From contig CAKRMK010000043.1 of the NCBI GenBank assembly GCA_934364795.1, positions 1 through 25,181 of the forward strand: a stretch of DNA of 25,181 bases. Direction: 5' to 3'. This DNA comes from an uncultured Blautia sp. (GTDB lineage Bacteria > Bacillota > Clostridia > Lachnospirales > Lachnospiraceae). A model generated the notes under the pieces. That model was given only the letters and a program-made list of their open reading frames with translations, did no database searches and was not told the DNA's origin. Shown here one piece after another: positions 21,909-25,181 of this stretch. A program made the translations under genes and the position numbers. How positions within the stretch are numbered: the first letter of the stretch is position 1; each line of letters begins with the position of its first letter.

Positions 21909-21990
21909 GATCACCTTTGAAGCCCATTGTCAGGAAAATGCAAAAGAGTAGCAGGAATGGATGATCATAAACTGGTGAAAAACAATTTCA
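21909..21990 (+). pseudogene. REC-domain C-terminal remnant of a hybrid kinase or regulator
   Basis: ITFEAHCQENAKE, then after a one-codon frame change VAGMDDHKLVKNNF (21948-21989), follows the end of a receiver domain (typically ALTAnaFeeDakkAkeAGMDDHLvKP). AGMDDH is highly characteristic of hybrid-kinase receivers. The frame is broken and no start exists. It sits just before the lipoprotein remnant, where the end of another hybrid kinase gene would be expected. Confidence 0.55.
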
Positions 21991-22002
21991 GGTGGAGTCA
22001 AA

Positions 22003-22903
22003 ATGAAAAAGAAAAAACGGAATAAACTGCTTGCTGTACTTCTGGTGATGACGGCAGCCATATCACTTTTGTCAGGCTGCGGCAGAAAAAGTGCAGAAAA
22101 TGTTGAGCTACAGCCAGGATGTGGAGCTTAAGCTTACAGAGTATCTGAAGGATGTGAAACCTGTGATTGAAGAAAACCATATGTATATCCGCATTGCGTC
22201 AAATGACTTTTTCTCCGTTTCCAGGGATGTGGTTTCGAAGATGATCTCAGGAGAATACGATGCAGAACAGGCTTATCAGTCATTTAATTCCCAGCTTCTT
22301 GCGGAAGAATCTGCTTCAGAGAATATTGTGCTGGATTCACAGAAATCCTATTCCAACCGCTTTCATAGCAGTGGGGGAAATGCAGCATATTCGGTTATGG
22401 CAAACACCCTGCGTGGTATTTATGGGGCGGATGTGCTGATCGCAACCGGAAACAGCTTTACCGGAAGTGTGCTGAAAGCCGGCTATACAGAAAAAATGGC
22501 AGGCGACATGATCATGCCAAACAGTCTTTCGGCTTACAGCTGCAGGATAAGCGGGGCAGAACTGACAGAGCTGGTCAGAAACTTTGTAGAAGGCTACCAG
22601 GGAGGCTTTCTTCCCTTTAACCGGGGCTCTCTGCCTGTGGTCAGCGGCATTTCCGTGGAAGTCAAGGAAACAGATGATGGCTATACATTGAGTAAAGTTA
22701 CAAAGGATGGAAAAAAAGTTCAGGACAATGATACATTCACGGTAACCTGCCTTGCGATACCAAAACACATGGAAGCTTATCCTACAGATGAGAATATTGT
22801 GTTTGAGGGAAAAGATACCTTTGTGAAAGATACCTGGACAGAATATATTTCAGATGGTGATGCCATTCTTGCAGCGCCTGAAGATTACTTGACTCTGAGG
22901 TGA
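22003..22903 (+). pseudogene. Broken lipoprotein: solute-binding-protein fragment joined to a 5'-nucleotidase C-terminal domain
   Basis: An ATG at 22003 after ggtgga encodes a lipoprotein signal peptide (LLSGC) but stops at 22131. One frame over, 22091-22903 is open. Its first 60 residues (LKLTEYLKDVKPVIEENHMY, then ISGEYDAEQAYQSFNSQL) look like the C-terminus of a family 1 ABC solute-binding protein. The rest (YGADVLIATGNSFTG, ISGAELTELVRNFVEGY, FNRGSLPVVSGISVEV) is a 5'-nucleotidase C-terminal domain, without the metal-binding phosphatase domain. Most of the binding protein between signal and C-terminus is deleted and the frame is shifted, so no export is expected. Fusion of these two domains may be ancestral, since the join shows no break. 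Confidence 0.75.
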
Positions 22904-22908
22904 GAAGA

Positions 22909-25181
22909 ATGGATAGTAAGAATCATAATAAAGACAGAAAAAAAACTGTTATGGGAAAACGATTCCGGATCGCTGTCTTTACAGCTGTTTTACTGGGAAT
23001 TGTTCTGATGGTTTTCCGATATTTTGGATTTGTGTCGAAAACTATTTTTGAGGAAAGCGTTTCCCATCTGACGGAGGTTTTTCATCAGTCTGATAATATG
23101 CTGCGGGAACTGACAGATAAGAACCTGACTTATCTCCATATATGGGGTGAGAATCTGCAGAATACCTCCAGCGAAGATGAAATCCGTAATTATATAAAGA
23201 ATGCACAGGAAGATGCCGGATTTTTAGATTTCTTTTTTCTGTCAGCCGACGGAAACTATAAGATAGTGACAGGGGAAACCGGATACCTTGGATTACAGGA
23301 AAATATTGAGGAGGACATCCGTCAGGGAAATGATGTGATATCAAATGCAGCAGTTCCCGGAAAATCCCAGCTGCTTGTTTTTGCCACTCCCAGGGCGCAT
23401 GGAAGCTATCAGGGATTTGAATATGATGCCATTGCCATTGCTTATGAAAACTCTGATATCGTAGAGGTGCTGGATATTTCTGCTTTCAATGGAAATGCCC
23501 AGAGTTTTATTGTTCATCCGGATGGCCGTGTTGTGGTCGATCATTCTTCTGAGGCATGGGGAAATGTGTACAATTTTTTCGGTGTTTTGAGAGAATATTC
23601 CAATATGTCTGAAAAAGAGATCAATGAGCTTTCGGAGAAGTTTAAGGCGGGACGTACCGGTGCGATGCTGGTAAATCTGGATGGAAGGAGCTATTATCTG
23701 GTCTATGAAAAATCGGATATTCAGGACTGGATATTTCTGGGGCTTGTACAGGCGGATATTGTCAATGCCAGTATGAACAGCCTGCAGCGCAGCACAATGC
23801 TCCTTGTGGCTGCAGTTGTGTTCTGTATTGCCGCATTTTTTATCAGCCTTATTATTCAAAAAAGCAGGACAAGCCTTAGGAGAAAGGATACGCAGATCCA
23901 GTACAGGGACGAGATGTTTCAAAAGCTGTCAATGAATGTGAATGACGTTTTCCTGATGCTGGATGCCAAAACCTATCAGGCAGATTACGTCAGCCCGAAT
24001 GTGGAAAAGCTGCTGGGCATTACCGTAGAACAGATCCGCAAAGATATCAGTGTTCTTGGAAAACTGCATTCAGGGGAGAATGAAGATCCGGAGAAAAATT
24101 ATCTGGAGGAAATCCAGGTTCATGAACAAAAAGAATGGGATTTTGAATATGTTCATCAGAAAACAGGGGAAAAACGCTGGTTCCATAATATTGTAATGGG
24201 CAGTGAGGTAAACGGGAAAAAGAAATATATCCTGGTTCTGTCGGACCGTACCTCGGACTGGAAAATGAACCAGGCACTCTCTGAGGCGGTACGTGCGGCG
24301 GAGACAGCAAATAGGGCAAAGAGTACTTTCCTTTCCAACATGTCTCATGATATCCGGACACCAATGAATGCGATCATTGGTTTTACCACACTGGCTGTAA
24401 GCAATATTGATGATAAAAACAGGGTCCAGGATTATCTGGGCAAGATCCTTTCCTCCAGTAACCATCTGCTTTCCCTGATCAATGATATCCTGGATATGAG
24501 CCGGATCGAGAGTGGAAAGATCCATCTGGAAGAAACGGAGGTCAGTCTGTCGGATGTGCTTCATGATCTGAAGACCATTATCAGCGGGCAGATCCATGCG
24601 AAGCAGCTGGAGCTTTATATGGATGCCATGGATGTGACCAATGAGGATGTCTATTGTGACAAGACACGGCTGAACCAGGTGCTGCTGAATCTTCTGTCCA
24701 ATGCGATCAAGTTTACTCCTGCTGGAGGAACCGTTTCTGTCCGGCTGAAACAGTATCCGGGGCTCCAAAGAGGCAGTGAACTGTACGAGATCCGGGTAAA
24801 GGATAACGGAATCGGCATGAGTCAGGAATTTGTACAGAAGATCTTTTCTCCTTTTGAGCGGGAGCGGACTTCTACTGTGAGCAGGACTCAGGGCACAGGG
24901 CTTGGCATGGCCATCACCAAGAATATTGTGGATATGATGGGTGGCACCATTGACGTTCGGACAGAGCAGGGGAAAGGTACCGAATTTATCGTCCGTCTGC
25001 CATTCCGGACTCAGCCTGAGCACCAACGTATAGAGAAGATCATAGAGCTGGAAGGTCTTAAGGCTCTGGTTGTAGATGACGATTTTAATACCTGTGACAG
25101 CGTGACAAAAATGCTTGTGAGGGTTGGAATGCGTTCGGAATGGACACTTTCCGGCAAGGAAGCTGTTCTCCGTGCACGGCA
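22909..25181 (+). CDS. Hybrid sensor histidine kinase/response regulator (3' end missing)
   Basis: Open from the ATG at 22909 (gaggtgag upstream, 5 bases after the lipoprotein stop) to the end of the window; 757 residues are visible. Membrane helices at about 20-39 and 295-316 enclose an extracytoplasmic sensor of about 255 residues, probably a dCache-type domain (FIVHPDGRVVVDHSSEA). A PAS domain spans about 334-450. HisKA carries His480 in SNMSHDIRTPMNAIIGF. The ATPase domain has Asn598 (LSNAIKFT), DNGIGM (632-637) and GTGLGMAI. A receiver domain begins LVVDDD (723-725) and is cut off before its phospho-acceptor. Close coupling to the solute-binding lipoprotein suggests the binding protein once presented ligand to this sensor. 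Confidence 0.93.
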   Translation, partial: MDSKNHNKDRKKTVMGKRFRIAVFTAVLLGIVLMVFRYFGFVSKTIFEESVSHLTEVFHQSDNMLRELTDKNLTYLHIWGENLQNTSSEDEIRNYIKNAQEDAGFLDFFFLSADGNYKIVTGETGYLGLQENIEEDIRQGNDVISNAAVPGKSQLLVFATPRAHGSYQGFEYDAIAIAYENSDIVEVLDISAFNGNAQSFIVHPDGRVVVDHSSEAWGNVYNFFGVLREYSNMSEKEINELSEKFKAGRTGAMLVNLDGRSYYLVYEKSDIQDWIFLGLVQADIVNASMNSLQRSTMLLVAAVVFCIAAFFISLIIQKSRTSLRRKDTQIQYRDEMFQKLSMNVNDVFLMLDAKTYQADYVSPNVEKLLGITVEQIRKDISVLGKLHSGENEDPEKNYLEEIQVHEQKEWDFEYVHQKTGEKRWFHNIVMGSEVNGKKKYILVLSDRTSDWKMNQALSEAVRAAETANRAKSTFLSNMSHDIRTPMNAIIGFTTLAVSNIDDKNRVQDYLGKILSSSNHLLSLINDILDMSRIESGKIHLEETEVSLSDVLHDLKTIISGQIHAKQLELYMDAMDVTNEDVYCDKTRLNQVLLNLLSNAIKFTPAGGTVSVRLKQYPGLQRGSELYEIRVKDNGIGMSQEFVQKIFSPFERERTSTVSRTQGTGLGMAITKNIVDMMGGTIDVRTEQGKGTEFIVRLPFRTQPEHQRIEKIIELEGLKALVVDDDFNTCDSVTKMLVRVGMRSEWTLSGKEAVLRAR

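Noticed and set aside
24070..25026. 318-codon open frame on the minus strand
   Set aside because: It is the antisense shadow of the hybrid kinase, whose plus frame shows all kinase motifs. It has no ribosome binding site and no recognisable family.

Overview
The window looks like a piece of a Firmicutes (class Clostridia) chromosome, most likely family Lachnospiraceae and perhaps Blautia or a close relative. The signs are a complete hydE-hydG-hydF set with a TM1266-type gene, a tetrahydrofolate riboswitch ahead of a folT-type ECF S-component gene, strong AGGAGG-type ribosome binding sites, short intergenic promoters, and two-component kinases of the type common in gut Clostridia. The genus is a guess. 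I saw no rRNA, tRNA, CRISPR array, intact transposase or phage gene.

Layout. 1-1975: the 3' end of a sodium-dependent amino-acid-type transporter converges on a ProX-type editing deacylase across a bidirectional terminator. 2137-6604: the [FeFe]-hydrogenase maturation block (TM1266-type gene, hydE, hydG, hydF), divergent from proX and closed by a long terminator. No hydrogenase structural gene is visible. 6618-10538: an OmpR-type response regulator, its histidine kinase and a large lipoprotein. The same two-site box at the same distance from the -10 lies upstream of both the regulator and the lipoprotein, so this looks like an autoregulated envelope-sensing unit. 10552-12565: a graveyard of ABC-transporter genes that once extended the lipoprotein operon, with frameshifts, fusions, a palindromic repeat element and an ORF of acidic hexapeptide repeats. 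12611-16891: intact housekeeping-type genes (CDP-alcohol phosphatidyltransferase, transglutaminase-like protein, Nudix hydrolase, RsmJ methyltransferase, small membrane protein), separated by further fragments: an orphan MerR-type promoter, an ATPase/permease chimera and another repeat copy. 16919-17929: two hairpins, then folT on the minus strand under a THF riboswitch. 17985-19946: a cytoplasmic GH20 hexosaminidase with its own promoter. 19947-20506: fragments of a PAS/histidine kinase and of a triosephosphate isomerase. 20538-21679: a chromate-transporter pair. 21909-25181: a REC-domain remnant, a broken lipoprotein that joins a solute-binding-protein C-terminus to a 5'-nucleotidase C-terminal domain, and a hybrid sensor kinase that runs off the end.

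Main message: intact genes alternate with an unusual density of deletion scars. Many ORFs in the scar zones are chimeras of two unrelated genes and should not be named by a single best hit. I do not see a clear new defence or biosynthetic system. The best leads are the duplicated response-regulator box with its lipoprotein target, the complementary ABC ATPase/permease fusions about 3.6 kb apart, the MITE-like repeat family, the MerR-type promoter with no gene behind it, and the degraded hybrid kinase/solute-binding module next to an intact kinase.
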